Both the position numbers and the translations under genes were made by a program. The notes under the pieces are model-generated. The model was given only the letters and a program-made list of their open reading frames with translations. It had not been told where the DNA came from and made no database searches. From NCBI RefSeq assembly GCF_023734775.1, contig NZ_AP025732.1, positions 4,710,501 to 4,774,500 on the forward strand: 64,000 nucleotides of DNA. Reading direction: 5' to 3'. Origin of the DNA: Nostoc cf. commune SO-36 (GTDB taxonomy: Bacteria; Cyanobacteriota; Cyanobacteriia; Cyanobacteriales; Nostocaceae). Shown one piece after another: positions 35,827 to 45,114 of the stretch; the stretch's first letter is position 1, and every line of letters begins with the position of its first letter.

Positions 35827-36043
35827 GTCGTTGAGAGATTCTGGCTTTTACATCTTCCCAACTGTTGCCAATGGCCGGGTTTTGCAGATATTTGGCTTTG
35901 TGGCGGTCTAACTCTTGTTTTTGCCAATCTAAAACTGTGAGTGCTGCTGGTATAGCGGCAATTTTATTCCATAAATCCTCTACTAATCGAAGTTTTTCCG
36001 CTCTCGAAAGACTAGAGAGTTCAGGAAATACTGACTTCGATAA
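35819..36043 (-). pseudogene. Addiction-module antitoxin (TIGR02574-like), start lost
   Basis: About 74 codons read SVFPELSSLSRAEKLRLVED, then LWNKIAAIPAALTV and SWEDVKARISQRHG, the profile of the small 'addiction module' antitoxins paired with ParE-like toxins. The frame enters from a region without ATG/GTG/TTG after an upstream stop, so the start appears mutated. It overlaps the toxin remnant by 8 bp, the usual coupling. It lies just upstream of the minus-strand ISAzo13 element and just downstream of the HetZ-related gene. Confidence 0.55.
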
Positions 36044-36066
36044 ATGTTAGTTATTTCACCTTAGTT

Positions 36067-37288
36067 TCAACCGGTTTGTGCCTCAGTATGACCGTTGCGG
36101 ATAGACCATGCTAGTTCTAAAAGTTGAGTCCAGCGCTTTTGTAACTGTTTGGGAGTGCATTTGATGGTTTTAGCGATCGCAACATCATTTTCCCGTGCAG
36201 TTTTTAATTTTAATATTTGCTGTTGCTGTTCTGTGAGTTGATTTACAAAGATTTCCCACTGCTGGGAAGATAAACCCAATTTTTGCTCTAAACCCGCACC
36301 TAACCATTGATGTACCAATTGCCAATGGTGTTGTTTGGCAAACTTTTCTACGTGGTATTTAAAGCGTTGTTGGAGATAATCGCGCTGACGGCTGGTTAAA
36401 CCGAGAATTTGGTCAATTTCTGGGGCTGAGAGGTCTTGAAGTTTCAAGCTGAGGTAATTCATACAATCAGATTGGCCTTGAGACTCCAGGTATTTCATCA
36501 ATTCAGTGATGACGCGATCGCGTTCTGACTCTTCTGATGGATCGAAATTAGTTTGGGCAACCATTTGCGATCGCAGCTGTTGCACCGCCGAGTTACGCTG
36601 GTAAGATTCTGCTTCTTCACCCTTAGCAGACTCCACCGCCATTTCAATGTCCACGGTAGTCTCTTGCGGCTGACGACGAGCAAAACCTTGGGCGCGCAAG
36701 ATAATCAATTGCTGATTTGCACCACCAGGTAAATTGATCCGGCGTTTGGCATACTGCTCTGTAAAAGCCATATATTCAGCTAATTGTAGCTGAGTACGCG
36801 GCGTATGATCGTTAGGTAGTTCGTTTTCTCTGCGGAAAGCTTTGATAGCTTCGATATAAAATGCTTGTAAAAAATCTTCAATTAGGCTGTAACGAGCATC
36901 AAAGCCCAACTCAGAGCCGGACATAGTTACATGACGGTAAACCATAGCACCCAAATTGCTATGTAATTCCACCCGCCCTTGTTTAGAACCTAGTTGGTAG
37001 TAACGTAAGCACTTTTGCATCCGATGCCTTCCCAACGTCATCTGCCAGGATTTGATTTCCCCAGATGTTTGGATACGAGAGCTTTTGTCGCAAATGCGTT
37101 CTACTTCTACGGCTATGCGCTTTGCTAAAGCTTCTACGCACTTGGGTGTTGCTTTCACTTGCGCTTGCATTTCCTCACACAGCAAGTCAATCAAGGTTAT
37201 CACTGTTGCTATCTGAAAATTCTTCAGTCGAAACGTGGTTCTCAAAAATGGGTGTAGAGTTTGGTAGATTGACGACGTTAGCTTTCAT
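36067..37288 (-). CDS. HetZ-related protein
   Basis: The product of about 400 residues contains blocks typical of HetZ and its paralogues: IQTSGEIKSWQMTLGRHRMQ, YYQLGSKQGRVELHSNLGAM, RYSLIEDFLQAFYIEAIKAF, LQLAEYMAFTEQYAKRRINL and GLTSRQRDYLQQRFKYHVEK. A C-terminal helix-turn-helix-like part ends LLELAWSIRNG. HetZ is a DNA-binding regulator of heterocyst differentiation; paralogues exist widely in cyanobacteria, and this copy is divergent enough to be called HetZ-related. The main frame starts at 37245, but a better start (MKANVVNLPNSTPIFENHV) lies at 37288 in another frame, implying a one-base frameshift near 37195. Confidence 0.7.
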
Positions 37289-37696
37289 GACTTTTCCAGG
37301 TAGTAGTATTGCACCGTAATTACAACGCAGACACAGCAATCAAGACCTTCCTTGATTGGAGAATCTTTGGGCATTCATCCATCAAGGTTTGCCGCATATA
37401 ATGCTCACATTTAAAGCTCATATATAAAACTATAGGAAATACGAAAGAGTTACAGTTCTGGCAATGTGTCGGTTTTTTTCACAAGCCACTATATTGACGC
37501 TGGCACAAGAGTACCCACCATTTTCTCAAAGTTGTCAAATACCTTGCTGTGCCAACTGTTGCTACCATCCTGTTATATCCACTGTGTCACCAAACAGCCC
37601 ATAGTAGAGATCGCCTTTAAGTATGACAATTAGAAAACTGGAGTCGTTTTTATCACAATTTCCGAAACGGAGAGGTGAGCCTGTGAAGTTGAATTC
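37289..37696. other. Upstream region of the HetZ-related gene
   Basis: There is no gene in this 408-bp stretch. It should contain the promoter of the minus-strand HetZ-related gene. It contains AT-rich and CACTATATTGACGC-like elements near 37485, but I cannot define a promoter with confidence. Confidence 0.3.
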
Positions 37697-38358
37697 TTAT
37701 ACCCATGCTGCTGCTGCTTCCCAACCTAAACCCCTCCGTATAATTACTGCTTCGTCTCCGATCATATCTAAGATAGTAGACACTTCATAAGTAGGTTCCT
37801 CGCCAGTGTCAATAATAATGTCTACCAACTTGTCTAAACGGTCAAATAGCTCTACCCGCGACTGAATCGTTTCTGAATCTATCCGAATTCTGCCATCATC
37901 TGCTTCATCTGGTGGCAGATGTGCCGAAGTTGAAATATTCGGATTACCCAACGCTGCCAGCAGTTCCAAGCACACAGTATGGTTTGGTACTCTTGATTCC
38001 AGTGCTTTTCCGCTTGGGGCTTTGCACCAATCGCTGTTACTAATTTAGTAGCTGGCAGCAAAAACGTGTATGGCCCTGGAATCAGGCGTTTCATAATCCG
38101 ATAGGCTGTGTCACTTACGAAGGCATAAGTTGCCACATTTGAAAGCGAGGGACATAAAAATGTCAATGGTTTATCGTTTGCTAGCTGTTTAATTTGCCGC
38201 ACTCGTTCTACCGCCGACTTGGCATTCAAATCACAACCGATCGCATAGACTGTATCAGTAGGGTAAAGCATGACTGCGCCACTAGAAAGCGCCGACTTTA
38301 TTTCCTCTATTCGGCGAATTTGAGGATTATCCGGATGAACTGGGAAAATTTTTGCCAT
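37697..38358 (-). pseudogene. tsaC: L-threonylcarbamoyladenylate synthase (Sua5/YwlC/TsaC type), frameshifted
   Basis: The start region (38358 downward) has SALSSGAVMLYPTDTVYAIG and VERVRQIKQLANDKPLTFLC, the YrdC/Sua5 fold that makes threonylcarbamoyl-AMP for the tRNA t6A modification. The C-terminal half resumes in another frame as VCLELLAALGNPNISTSAHL and IIRRGLGWEAAAAWV. Between about 38045 and 37985 two single-base insertions seem needed to explain the frame (restoring QSPKRKSTGI and VPNHTV). Since t6A synthesis is normally essential, a sequence error or a second gene copy is likely. Confidence 0.75.
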
Positions 38359-38369
38359 AACTCGGTGAG

Positions 38370-38447
38370 TGGGGATTGGGGATTGGGGATTGGGGATTGG
38401 GGACTAGGGACTGGGGATAGGGGAGAATGACTAATGACTAATGACTA
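38370..38447. repeat. Two back-to-back heptanucleotide tandem repeats before larC
   Basis: TGGGGAT/GGGGATT units (38370-38424, at least four perfect copies then degenerate) are followed directly by three copies of ATGACTA (38427-38447), eight bases before the larC start. Short tandemly repeated heptamers are typical of heterocystous cyanobacteria. They may affect expression of the flanking divergent genes. Confidence 0.8.
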
Positions 38448-38454
38448 ATTTATT

Positions 38455-39735
38455 ATGAATAAAATTGCTTATCTTCAATGTCCGACAGGAATTTCTGGCG
38501 ATATGTGCCTGGGTGCTTTGGTAAGTTTGGGTGTTCCTGTGGAGTATTTAATTGAAAAACTCAATGGGTTGGGAATTGAGAAGGAATATCAGTTAAGGGC
38601 GGAATTTGTCCAACGGAATGGTCAGCAGGCGACTAAAGTTCATGTGGATTTAGTACACGATCATCATCACCACCACGATCGCGAACACAGCCACCATCAC
38701 ACACGACACCTGCCAGAAATAGAGCAGATGATTCTCAAAGCGGGGTTGCCATCACGGGCAGAAGCTTGGAGTTTGGCGGTATTCCGACAGTTAGCAGTAG
38801 CAGAAGGGGCGGTGCATGGCATTTCTCCTGAAAAAGTTCATTTTCATGAGGTGGGTGCTATAGATGCGATCGTAGATATTGTGGGTACTTGCCTGGGGTT
38901 GGATTGGTTGGGGATTGAGAGCAATGAGGAAGGATTACCCTTACTTTACTGCTCGGCCTTCCCGACTGGTGGCGGCACTGTTCGGGCTGCACATGGTCAG
39001 ATGGCAGTACCAGTACCAGCAGTATTAAAGCTGTGGGAAATGCGGGGTTGTCCAGTTTATAGCAATGGCATTGACAGAGAATTAGTTACACCAACAGGAG
39101 CCGCGATCGCCACTACTTTGGCAAGAGATTTTGGTTCACCACCTGCGATCGCTATCAAGCAGATAGGACTGGGAGCGGGAACCATAAATTTACCCATTCC
39201 CAATATTTTACGTCTTTGGTTGGGTGAAAGCGCAAGTTTACAGTCAAATTTCAGTGATTCTGAAGATACTAGCTCAAATTTGGAAACCATCTCGGTATTA
39301 GAAACCCAAATTGATGATTTAAGTCCACAAGCTATTGGCTATGCGTTTGAGGCGTTATTTGCGGTTGGTGCGCTGGATGTTTTTACCCAAGCGATCGGTA
39401 TGAAAAAGTCGCGTCCAGGGATTTTGCTGACTGTGATTTGTCATCCAGAAAATTTACTCAGTTGTGAAGCCGTTATCTTCCGCGAAACTACAACCTTGGG
39501 CATTCGGCGAACAACTCAGCAACGCGCTATTTTACAACGGGAAATTCAACAAGTGGAAACTGAATATGGCAAAGTGCGCGTGAAGGTAGCATGGAAAGGA
39601 CAATCAACAAAAAAAGTTATTGCAAATGTGCAGCCAGAATATGAAGATTGTGCAGACTTAGCCAAAAAACATAATATTGCCTGGCGCGAAATTCAACGGT
39701 TGGTGCTACAGCGTTGGTATTTAGTCAATCCCTGA
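38455..39735 (+). CDS. larC: Nickel-pincer cofactor biosynthesis protein LarC (DUF111)
   Basis: The 426-residue protein begins IAYLQCPTGISGDMCLGALV, then has a His-rich stretch (DLVHDHHHHHDREHSHHH), VHFHEVGAIDAIVDIVGTCL, the core FPTGGGTVRAAHGQMAVPVP, and the C-terminal LETQIDDLSPQAIGYAFEAL and ETTTLGIRRTTQQRAIL. LarC inserts nickel into the pyridinium dithiocarboxylate cofactor of lactate racemase. No larA, larB or larE is adjacent, so the nickel enzyme served is unknown here. In some bacteria larC needs a programmed frameshift; here both halves are in one frame. A strong terminator-like hairpin follows the stop. Confidence 0.88.
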   Translation: MNKIAYLQCPTGISGDMCLGALVSLGVPVEYLIEKLNGLGIEKEYQLRAEFVQRNGQQATKVHVDLVHDHHHHHDREHSHHHTRHLPEIEQMILKAGLPSRAEAWSLAVFRQLAVAEGAVHGISPEKVHFHEVGAIDAIVDIVGTCLGLDWLGIESNEEGLPLLYCSAFPTGGGTVRAAHGQMAVPVPAVLKLWEMRGCPVYSNGIDRELVTPTGAAIATTLARDFGSPPAIAIKQIGLGAGTINLPIPNILRLWLGESASLQSNFSDSEDTSSNLETISVLETQIDDLSPQAIGYAFEALFAVGALDVFTQAIGMKKSRPGILLTVICHPENLLSCEAVIFRETTTLGIRRTTQQRAILQREIQQVETEYGKVRVKVAWKGQSTKKVIANVQPEYEDCADLAKKHNIAWREIQRLVLQRWYLVNP

Positions 39736-39739
39736 TCCC

Positions 39740-39778
39740 AATTCCTCGTTCCCAGTCGGAGACTGGGAACGAGGAATT
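39740..39778. terminator. Bidirectional hairpin between convergent larC and nnr
   Basis: AATTCCTCGTTCCCAGTC (39740-39757) and its perfect reverse complement (39761-39778) leave a 3-nt loop. The sequence is a common dispersed Nostoc repeat; a partial copy (CCCAGTCGGAGACTC) lies near 49351. It probably terminates both genes. Confidence 0.65.
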
Positions 39779-39781
39779 TGA

Positions 39782-41386
39782 CTAAGTTAGAACTTTTAGC
39801 AAATATTGTGTCAATGTAAACGCATCTACACCTAATTCGGTACGCTCTTGGGCGGCTATTATACCTGCTTGGGAATGCCACCAAGCGGCAGTTGCGACAA
39901 TATCTTCTACAGGAATCTGTTTAGTTGCTGCTTGCGCTAACAGTCCGCCCAGTAGCCCAGTTAACACGTCGCCGCTACCACCACGCGCTAAGGCAGGTGT
40001 GCTTTCAGGAACAATCCAAACGCCACCTTGAGGGTTGGCGATCGCAGTTCTTGCCCCTTTTAATAACACTACTGCACCACTTTGCCCGGCAGCTGCTTGT
40101 ACTGCTTTCACCCTGTCATATTTGGCATTGGCGATATCAGGAAACAAGCGTTGGAATTCGCCTGTGTGGGGTGTAAGTATGGTTACTGCTTGGCGTTTTT
40201 TTAACGTGGCGATCGCTCCCATTTGTGCCAAAATATTTAAACCATCGGCATCAAGAATTAGAGGCCGATCAACAGCGATCGCTTCTTGCACAATGGGCGT
40301 AGCATCTCGTGTTAAACCGGGGCCACAAGCGATCGCATTAAAAGAACTCAGATCAGTGTTTTCTGGTAGTTGTAGGTGAGCGTTCGCTCCAGTTTCCGTC
40401 TCTGGACAACCGACAATTAACGCTTCTGGCAAGTGTGACACCAAAATAGATTTCAGCGATTCGGGTACTGCAATAGAAAGCATCCCTACACCACTAGCCC
40501 TAGCACCCAAACCAGTTAAAATTGATCCACCTGCATAGCGGCGCGAACCGCAAATCAGCAATAAATGTCCTTCTTTATATTTGTGAGTAACTGCTGGACG
40601 AGGTAAAGGTAAAGTAGCAAGTGCTTTTGTTGCTGTAATACGTTTAATTCTGGGGACATCTTTGAGAACAGCTTCAACATCAGCTAAAGGAATATCAAAA
40701 TCAATTAACTCGGCTTTACCAAGATATTCCAATGCCTGATCTTGAAAAAAAGCTAGTTTCCATAAACCTAAACAAAATGTGCGAGTGGCGCGAATGGCAG
40801 TTCCCAATACAACGCCAGTGTCGGTGTGTAAACCTGAAGGTAAATCAATACTATAAATCGGCACAGACAATTCATTTAACTGATTAATTGCAGAGGCGAT
40901 GGGATCAGTCAGGTTTCTTTCTAAACCAAACCCAAACAACCCATCAATCAACAAATCAGAATCTGGCAGCTGCCCAACTGTTTGATAAATTGGAATACCC
41001 AAACTCTGGGCATATTGCAAGTGCTGCGAAGTTAATTCTTTAAGCTGAGAAAAAGGAGAATAAATCCAAACTTCATACCCGCGAAAGTGTAATTCACGGG
41101 CTACTACTAAAGCATCGCCACCATTATGACCGGGGCCGACAAGAATTCCGATACGAGATCCCCCCGCCTGTGGCGACACCCTTAAAAAGCGAGTGTTTGC
41201 AGGAATCGAGAAAGTATTTTGCAGGAGAGTTGGAGAAATCTCTAGAATGCGACGGGCAATTAATCCCGCCACCTTTTCCATCAAAGCAACTACAGGCATT
41301 CCTGCTGCAAAGATCCGCTTTTCAATATCGCGCATCTGCCCAGCAGTCACTACCACTTGCGAAATTTGTTCTTGCCTATCTTCCAT
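39782..41386 (-). CDS. nnr: Bifunctional NAD(P)H-hydrate epimerase / ADP-dependent dehydratase
   Basis: This 534-residue fused repair enzyme has an N-terminal YjeF_N (NnrE) domain with IGILVGPGHNGGDALVVARE and SVPIYSIDLPSGLHTDTGVV. The C-terminal carbohydrate-kinase-like NnrD has KYKEGHLLLICGSRRYAGGS, IACGPGL, LDADGLNILA, TPHTGEFQRL and the catalytic LARGGSGDVLTGLLGGLLAQ. It repairs hydrated NAD(P)H (NADHX/NADPHX) in the cytosol. Both domains are full length with no frame break. It is convergent with larC, separated by the hairpin at 39740. Confidence 0.93.
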   Translation of the reverse strand: MEDRQEQISQVVVTAGQMRDIEKRIFAAGMPVVALMEKVAGLIARRILEISPTLLQNTFSIPANTRFLRVSPQAGGSRIGILVGPGHNGGDALVVARELHFRGYEVWIYSPFSQLKELTSQHLQYAQSLGIPIYQTVGQLPDSDLLIDGLFGFGLERNLTDPIASAINQLNELSVPIYSIDLPSGLHTDTGVVLGTAIRATRTFCLGLWKLAFFQDQALEYLGKAELIDFDIPLADVEAVLKDVPRIKRITATKALATLPLPRPAVTHKYKEGHLLLICGSRRYAGGSILTGLGARASGVGMLSIAVPESLKSILVSHLPEALIVGCPETETGANAHLQLPENTDLSSFNAIACGPGLTRDATPIVQEAIAVDRPLILDADGLNILAQMGAIATLKKRQAVTILTPHTGEFQRLFPDIANAKYDRVKAVQAAAGQSGAVVLLKGARTAIANPQGGVWIVPESTPALARGGSGDVLTGLLGGLLAQAATKQIPVEDIVATAAWWHSQAGIIAAQERTELGVDAFTLTQYLLKVLT

Positions 41387-41589
41387 CAGTGCTGTTATAC
41401 CATTTAACTTTAATAATGATACAAATACGCTGTTAAGGGCATGGCATTGCCATGCCCCTACGATAAATCTATGTGTATCAGGATTTTCGTGAATTGGTAT
41501 TAGCGATAGCGGGGCGTTTAGCCCGTGCTGAGTTATGAGTTTAATTTTACTCCCCAGTCCTTAGTCTCCAATCTCCAATCCCCGCTTAT

Positions 41590-42492
41590 TTACTTCCCGT
41601 AGTAAACTCTGGCATTCCCGTATCCTATCTTTCGCAGATACTTATTCCATTCGCCAGCTTGGAATCGATCGGAGAAAGGCCCTACTGCTACGTGTGGGCC
41701 TCGTGGTTGCGTCCTTTCGAGGACTCCGCCAACTCGATTGAAATCTGGGCTAAATCGAGCTAGATTCTGCCTAAGTTGTTCTGCGATCGCAGGTAATTGT
41801 TCAGAAGTGGTGGGAATTACAACATAATATCTAGAGGCTGGTCTATTAGCATTTATATTATTGCGATCGCCAACAAAGCCTCTAGAGCCTGAATTTATTT
41901 CTTGTCCGTTAGCGAAGTTGATAATTTGGGCGTTATATATACCTCGTGACTGTAACTCATTCACCCGTTGTTGGGCGTTAGATGCTCTGTTAAAAACTCC
42001 TGACTGAATTACCCTCCGGCCTTGGTACTCACGAATGTAAGCACTGGGTTCAATCTGACGTATTGCTTGTAGTGTCTGGAAATCACCACTATCAACGTAA
42101 ACAAAGTAGCGCTCAAAGTTCTGGTTATATTGACTAAACTGTCCAGGTTGAGAGGGCTGAAAATTCTGCTCAAATTGATTGTTCTGAAATGGTTGAGAGG
42201 GCTGAAAATCCTGCTCAAATTGATTGAAATCTTCTGGTTGAGCCGGTTGTAACTGTGGTGATGGCTGTTGACCAAAGGGAACTATTGGCGGTGGCGGTAA
42301 AAATTCGCCTTCTTGTTGAGCTAGTAGCGCATTGTTGTTGTGCAGTTGTGCTTGTGCTGGGGTAGAGTTGGGAATCAGTACTAACCATCCTCCTACTAAC
42401 AAGAAGAGAAGTCTGATAGTGGGCTTCCAACCTTCATAACTTCGGCACAGCATCGGAAATTGGATAAATTGATTTGATATTCCTCTAGACAT
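41590..42492 (-). CDS. Exported Pro/Gln-rich protein with SPOR-like repeats
   Basis: In this 300-residue protein, a basic N-terminus and hydrophobic segment (LLFLLVGGWLVLIPNSTPAQAQ) form a signal peptide. Residues about 65-125 are low complexity, with near-repeats FEQ(D/N)FQPSQP. The rest has YFVYVDSGDFQTLQAIRQIE, RRVIQSGVFNRASNAQQRVN and GPHVAVGPFSDRFQAGEW. These resemble SPOR-type units (peptidoglycan-binding RNP-like folds: Q.G.F.....A......L). It is probably a cell-wall-associated protein. The function is not known; the SPOR call is from pattern only. Confidence 0.6.
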   Translation of the reverse strand: MSRGISNQFIQFPMLCRSYEGWKPTIRLLFLLVGGWLVLIPNSTPAQAQLHNNNALLAQQEGEFLPPPPIVPFGQQPSPQLQPAQPEDFNQFEQDFQPSQPFQNNQFEQNFQPSQPGQFSQYNQNFERYFVYVDSGDFQTLQAIRQIEPSAYIREYQGRRVIQSGVFNRASNAQQRVNELQSRGIYNAQIINFANGQEINSGSRGFVGDRNNINANRPASRYYVVIPTTSEQLPAIAEQLRQNLARFSPDFNRVGGVLERTQPRGPHVAVGPFSDRFQAGEWNKYLRKIGYGNARVYYGK

Positions 42493-42614
42493 AGTAGTTT
42501 AGAAAGTAGTCAAAGTATTTTTAGCTTTTACGCCGTAAGCCTCCCACTGTACTCGGTACTCCGAGTCAGTGGCGAGATATAAGGCGGTTAAAATTAACGC
42601 GACCTCCGACCAAT

Positions 42615-42794
42615 TCAATCCACAGGATTGACAGGGAGTGGGTCAGCGTTAATTTTAACACTCTCTATATTTGGCAGTCTATCAACCCAGTCTTCTACTA
42701 TCTGCGTGACTGTTTTATCTTTCATTGCAGCGTAAGAGCGAAGTTTGTTTAATCTGCGCTCAGACATCCTCACATTTAACCTAGTAGTTTTCAT
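42615..42794 (-). CDS. Small ribbon-helix-helix-like protein, divergent from tnpB
   Basis: The 59-residue protein reads MKTTRLNVRMSERRLNKLRS, then YAAMKDKTVTQIVEDWVDRL. It has a beta strand followed by two helices as in CopG/MetJ-type ribbon-helix-helix repressors or antitoxins. It starts 45 bp from tnpB, in the opposite direction, and lies within the element's left end, so it probably travels with tnpB and may repress it. No published name is known to me. The short tail (ADPLPVNPVD) is probably disordered. Confidence 0.6.
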   Translation of the reverse strand: MKTTRLNVRMSERRLNKLRSYAAMKDKTVTQIVEDWVDRLPNIESVKINADPLPVNPVD

Positions 42795-42838
42795 GTTTGT
42801 CTACCCATTGTTATCACTAATATGCTATTGTATTCTTA

Positions 42839-44059
42839 ATGATTAAGGGTAAAAACGTGAGGATAGCATACCAATACAAGCTACGACCAACAGCAAAGCA
42901 AGCCATAGAGATAGATAGATGGCTATCTATGTTATGCGCCCAATACAATTTTCTGTTGGCTGATAGATTTGATTGGTACGAGTTTAATCGCTCACCGATT
43001 AACGCTTGTCCCCTTGTGTGCCATATACCAGAATTGCGGGACAACCCAGACTATTATTCACAAAAGAAAACGCTGCCACAACTAAAAAAAACTCATCCTT
43101 GGTACGGCGAAATTTACTCGCAGGTATTGCAGGATATGGTTAAACGAGTTTATGTTACGTTTGACCGTTTTTTAAAAGGTGATACCAACGGAAAACGAAG
43201 TGGAAGACCTCGTTTTAAGTCTCGTGATCGATACAGGACTTTCACTTATCCGCAAATGAAGGACGGGTGTCTGCAAGGTAATCAGATTACCTTGCCGATG
43301 TTTGGTATAGTCAAGATTATTTTGCATCGCCCAATCCCTGACGGGTTTAAAATTAAAACTTCGTCAGTAACAAAAAAGGCTGATGGATATTATTTGACTT
43401 TAAGTCTGGAAGATATAACAGTTCCATCTATTAAACCTGATTTTAATGCGGACTCAATAACAGGTATTGACCTTGGCTTAAAAGACTTTTTGACAACTTC
43501 TGAGGGTGATGTTGTCCCAATTCCTCAGCATTACCGTAAATCTCAGAAACGATTGCGCGTAATTCAAAAACGGATCTCACGCCGGCATATTGGAAGCATT
43601 CGCCGTAAAAAAGCTATCAAGCAGGTTGCCAAGCAGCACAAAAAAGTAGCTGATAAACGTAAAGACTTTCACTTTAAAACGGCTAACAATTTACTGAAAA
43701 AATATGACGTTGTAGTTCACGAAGATTTAAGCGTCAAAGGCCTTTCCCGTTCTATGTTGGCAAAGTCTGTACATGATGCTGGATGGGGTAGTTTCTTGTC
43801 AATCCTATCAACCAAAGCCGAAAATGCTGGGTTGTTGGTGATTGCCGTGAATCCATCTGGTACAAGTCAAGATTGTTCTAACTGTGGGGTGAAAGTTCCT
43901 AAAAAACTGCATGAAAGATGGCACGACTGCCCTAATTGTAAATGCAGTCTTGACCGAGATCATAATGCAGCCGTAAATATAAAAAATAGAGCGGTAGGGC
44001 ATTCCGTTCTTAAAGCCAAGAGCCTCCTAAGCAATAGCCGGATTGTCTTGGAAGCCTAG
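42839..44059 (+). CDS. tnpB: TnpB, RNA-guided RuvC-type nuclease (OrfB of IS605 group)
   Basis: The 406-residue protein has an N-terminal [20 protein letters not shown] (OrfB_IS605 start). The RuvC catalytic triad appears intact: Asp about 211 in [10 protein letters not shown], Glu about 295 in [12 protein letters not shown] and Asp about 374 in [15 protein letters not shown] zinc ribbon has Cys 346/349 and 364/367 (CSNC, CPNC). TnpB uses an omega RNA made from the element's right end to cut target DNA and help keep the element. The visible stop (TAG 44057-44059) is created by the group II intron, whose first base is 44059; splicing would add about 16 codons. Confidence 0.88.
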   Translation: MIKGKNVRIAYQYKLRPTAKQAIEIDRWLSMLCAQYNFLLADRFDWYEFNRSPINACPLVCHIPELRDNPDYYSQKKTLPQLKKTHPWYGEIYSQVLQDMVKRVYVTFDRFLKGDTNGKRSGRPRFKSRDRYRTFTYPQMKDGCLQGNQITLPMFGIVKIILHRPIPDGFKIKTSSVTKKADGYYLTLSLEDITVPSIKPDFNADSITGIDLGLKDFLTTSEGDVVPIPQHYRKSQKRLRVIQKRISRRHIGSIRRKKAIKQVAKQHKKVADKRKDFHFKTANNLLKKYDVVVHEDLSVKGLSRSMLAKSVHDAGWGSFLSILSTKAENAGLLVIAVNPSGTSQDCSNCGVKVPKKLHERWHDCPNCKCSLDRDHNAAVNIKNRAVGHSVLKAKSLLSNSRIVLEA

Positions 44060-45114
44060 TGCGATTCGTTCAGTCTAAACCCAAAAAGGAGGACGACTGG
44101 CTTTTGTTGAGTAACCCAATTCGGGTAGAGTTCGCACTTTAATCCTCAACAAATGACAACTCACGATCCATGTAGGTGAGGACATCTAGCCAAGCCAACA
44201 GCTAAGAAAGCTAGAAGAGAAAGGGAAAGATTGAAGTTACCAACTTGAATTATAACCCAATCAAAAATACACCAAGTCCTACTGTCCCGGTGCGGGATTA
44301 AAAGCACACAAACTACCAATACAAATTGGTAGCCCCTACACCCAAGACTGATTATCAAAGGTGTAAAGCGGGGGTGAAAGTAGGAATAGGTAGTAATTGC
44401 TGAAAGTACCTACTACTAGCAAGAGTCTCACGGGTAGACCAAGCAAAGTGTTGTTTGAACCATCGTAACCAAGAACCAAGGGGTATAAGCTAATGGGTCT
44501 TTTCCCGTGCCCTTGGATCGGAAATAGCCGATAAAGGTAGAGTCCATCAGATTTTGGGCATCGTGATGGCGCACCACTCATAACCTCGGTGGAGAGACAC
44601 ACCCTAAAAGACTCAATTATGGATATTGGGAACGAAACAACCCTTCATGTTCTCCTGAAATTGGTAACAGGTAGGCATCAGCCATAAGACATGAAGGCGC
44701 AGGATGACTCAAGAAGCAAATGCCTAACCCGAATTAACGGGTAATGCCTTAAAAGGGATGGCGTAACTGCCAGGATAAGCAGACGTGAGCCGCAGTGTGG
44801 GAAAGCTAGAGGTAACAGTAGCTATGAATAAGCCTAATTCGGATTTAGTAATGAATACCGAGGGATGGAAAACAATCAATTGGCGACAAGCTGAAAGATA
44901 TGTTTTCAAGTTGCAAAAACGCATCTACGCTGCCTCCCGCCGTGGTGATGTCAAGCAATGCCGCAAACTCCAAAAGACGCTGATGAGGTCTTGGTCTAAT
45001 AGGGTGCTAGCGGTACGTAGGGTAACAGTTGAAAACCAAGGTAAAAAGACGGCGGGTGTGGACGGTATTAAATCACTGCCCCCAGAAGCACGTCTTCAAC
45101 TGGTAAGGGAGTTA

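Noticed and set aside
38370..38424. GGGGATT repeats as a CRISPR-like array
   Set aside because: Units are contiguous 7-mers without spacers.
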